DNA of 48,066 bases from Sinosporangium siamense (GTDB taxonomy: Bacteria > Actinomycetota > Actinomycetes > Streptosporangiales > Streptosporangiaceae): NCBI RefSeq assembly GCF_016863435.1, contig NZ_BOOW01000060.1, positions 1-48,066 on the forward strand. The letters run 5' to 3'. Shown piece by piece: positions 47,222 to 48,066 of the stretch (positions are counted from its first letter, which is position 1; every line of letters starts with the position of its first letter). A model generated the notes under the pieces. That model made no database searches and was not told where the DNA came from. It was given only the letters and a program-made list of their open reading frames with translations. Made by a program: the position numbers and the translations under genes.

Positions 47222-47291
47222 GTGAACCACGCGAGTGAACCTCGCGTCCCGTGAGAGTCCGATGACTCTCACGTCTGGTGAACCTCGCGTC
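47222..47291. repeat. GTGAACC repeats with two hairpins
   Basis: GTGAACCTCGCGTC occurs at 47235-47248 and 47278-47291, with a partial copy at 47222. Between them is a perfect 10-bp hairpin CGTGAGAGTC / GACTCTCACG (47250-47259, 47264-47273), and the first copy takes part in ACGCGAG/CTCGCGT (47229-47235, 47241-47247). It lies downstream of the minus-strand gene ending at 47359 and may terminate it. The gap 47118-47358 shows nothing else coding. Confidence 0.5.
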
Positions 47292-47358
47292 GTTCCGTTC
47301 GACGGCCGGCCGGCATCGGTGCCCGTCCGCCGTCCCCCCGGAGCGATGTGCTTGACAA

Positions 47359-47754
47359 TCAGCCAGGCAACGTACGGCTGGCGCCCGCGCATCGCCGTAG
47401 CCGCGGCCCCGTGACGCGCATCGGTGTGGACTCCAGACCCGTGACCATCGCCGTGGTCCCCTTGGCGTCGGACAGGATCTGGTGAACGCCTTCGCCCGCG
47501 AGCGGCAGTTGGCCGTTGACGCTCAGTTCGTGCTGGATGAAGGTCAAGGGCTCGTCGTCGCCCGCCATCTGAGCCGCGATCGCGGCCCGGGCGGCGGTAA
47601 GCAGTCGGAGATAGTGGGTGCGAAGGCTGGCCTCGCGCTTGCGGGCGTGCTCCAGGTCGTCGAGCAGGTTTCGGGCGACGCGCAGCAGGTCCCCGGCGTG
47701 GTCCGCTTCCGCAGCGATGTAAGCGCGGATGTCGTCGAACTCCGATCGGGTCAT
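47359..47754 (-). CDS. Small helical protein of unknown function
   Basis: A 131-residue protein. Residues 1-65 are strongly helical and charged with heptad-like spacing (EFDDIRAYIAAEADHAGDLLRVARNLLDDLEHARKREASLRTHYLRLL), suggesting a coiled coil. The C-terminal half is less ordered (LTFIQHELSVNGQLPLAGEGVHQILSDAKG). No catalytic or DNA-binding motif is seen. ATG 47754 follows GGAGG about 11 bases upstream; the longer frame to 47847 lacks a ribosome site. It could be a regulator or structural protein; no family is recognised. Confidence 0.6.
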   Translation of the reverse strand: MTRSEFDDIRAYIAAEADHAGDLLRVARNLLDDLEHARKREASLRTHYLRLLTAARAAIAAQMAGDDEPLTFIQHELSVNGQLPLAGEGVHQILSDAKGTTAMVTGLESTPMRVTGPRLRRCAGASRTLPG

Positions 47755-48066
47755 TGGACGTACACCTCCACAGGAGGACTGGCTCGTGGGTACTTCGTAC
47801 CGGGAAGTGATTGCGAAGCGCTTGCCGAACGGTTGCGCTGAAGCCACGTCCAGCTGAAAGCGCGGGTTTGGAGTGAGGTAGTGGGGGGAATGATTGACGA
47901 GTTGCGTGTGCGGTGTGTGGAACCTGCGGTGGACTGCTAGAGTCTGCGATGCGGAAGCGCAAGCGCAACACCCACTTTGGGTGGAAGCGCCCAGGGTCTC
48001 CGCCCCCTCTTTCCCCGGATCCTGTGGACTCCTGAAGCAAAGTTTGCTTCTGGCCAGAAGGACTGG
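47755..48066. other. Window end, no supported gene
   Basis: 312 bases with short open frames of unnatural composition. CAGGAGGACTGG-type sequence precedes the gene at 47754. Nothing else recognisable; a gene could begin beyond the window edge. Confidence 0.4.

Overview
The window is high-GC actinomycete DNA, probably from a filamentous member of the Streptosporangiales or a relative. This is inferred from the strongly GC-biased third codon positions, many GTG/TTG starts, and the regulator set: ECF sigma factors with fused or coupled partners, an ANTAR-SpoIIE phosphatase, and a HAMP-array hybrid kinase. It reads as chromosomal accessory territory: many small regulator-target pairs plus one very large operon. 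No rRNA, tRNA, CRISPR array or intact insertion sequence was found.

Layout. (1) 21-6897: an ATGA-coupled TetR/winged-helix pair, then a LysR regulator divergent from an amidohydrolase of the ACMSD family, followed by an MHS-type transporter and an FAD/NAD oxidoreductase. This looks like a small catabolic locus and ends in a perfect 19-bp terminator. (2) 6953-10053: a less GC-rich stretch with a twice-frameshifted, truncated methyltransferase, a secreted S1 protease and a lipoprotein, probably acquired. (3) 10060-12098: a Cmx-type chloramphenicol exporter with a possible nine-codon leader peptide and attenuator hairpin, and a NADAR (YbiA-like) protein. (4) 12247-17994: a two-gene signalling operon, a soluble hybrid histidine kinase and an ANTAR/GAF/PAS/SpoIIE phosphatase. 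(5) 17991-22885: a secreted guanyl RNase with its barstar inhibitor, a frameshifted small gene, a MarR/isochorismatase pair with matching operators, a shortened GNAT, an SDR-like protein and a SnoaL-tailed sigma factor.

(6) 22967-41535: the outstanding feature, five giant genes on the minus strand (18.6 kb, about 6,180 codons), joined by 4-base overlaps or short gaps. In transcription order they encode a PhoD-like phosphatase fused to a peptidoglycan-binding domain and an unknown C-terminal region (1395 aa), a DUF6603 protein (1114 aa), a protein with integrin-like Ca-binding repeats (1644 aa), a large unknown (1454 aa) and a 571-aa unknown. None has a visible signal peptide. I know of no assigned function for this set; it is the best candidate here for an undescribed system.

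(7) 41781-47754: a small membrane protein, a SigE-family sigma factor with an overlapping membrane-anchored partner, an EmrB/QacA-type exporter divergent from its TetR regulator across a perfect 18-bp inverted repeat, and two small proteins of unknown role.

Two gene tails in the window are locally duplicated (the sigma-factor/operon junction near 22.9 kb, and the small membrane gene near 46.88 kb), and two genes carry frameshifts. All calls come from reading the sequence; family names rest on recognised motifs, not on searches.
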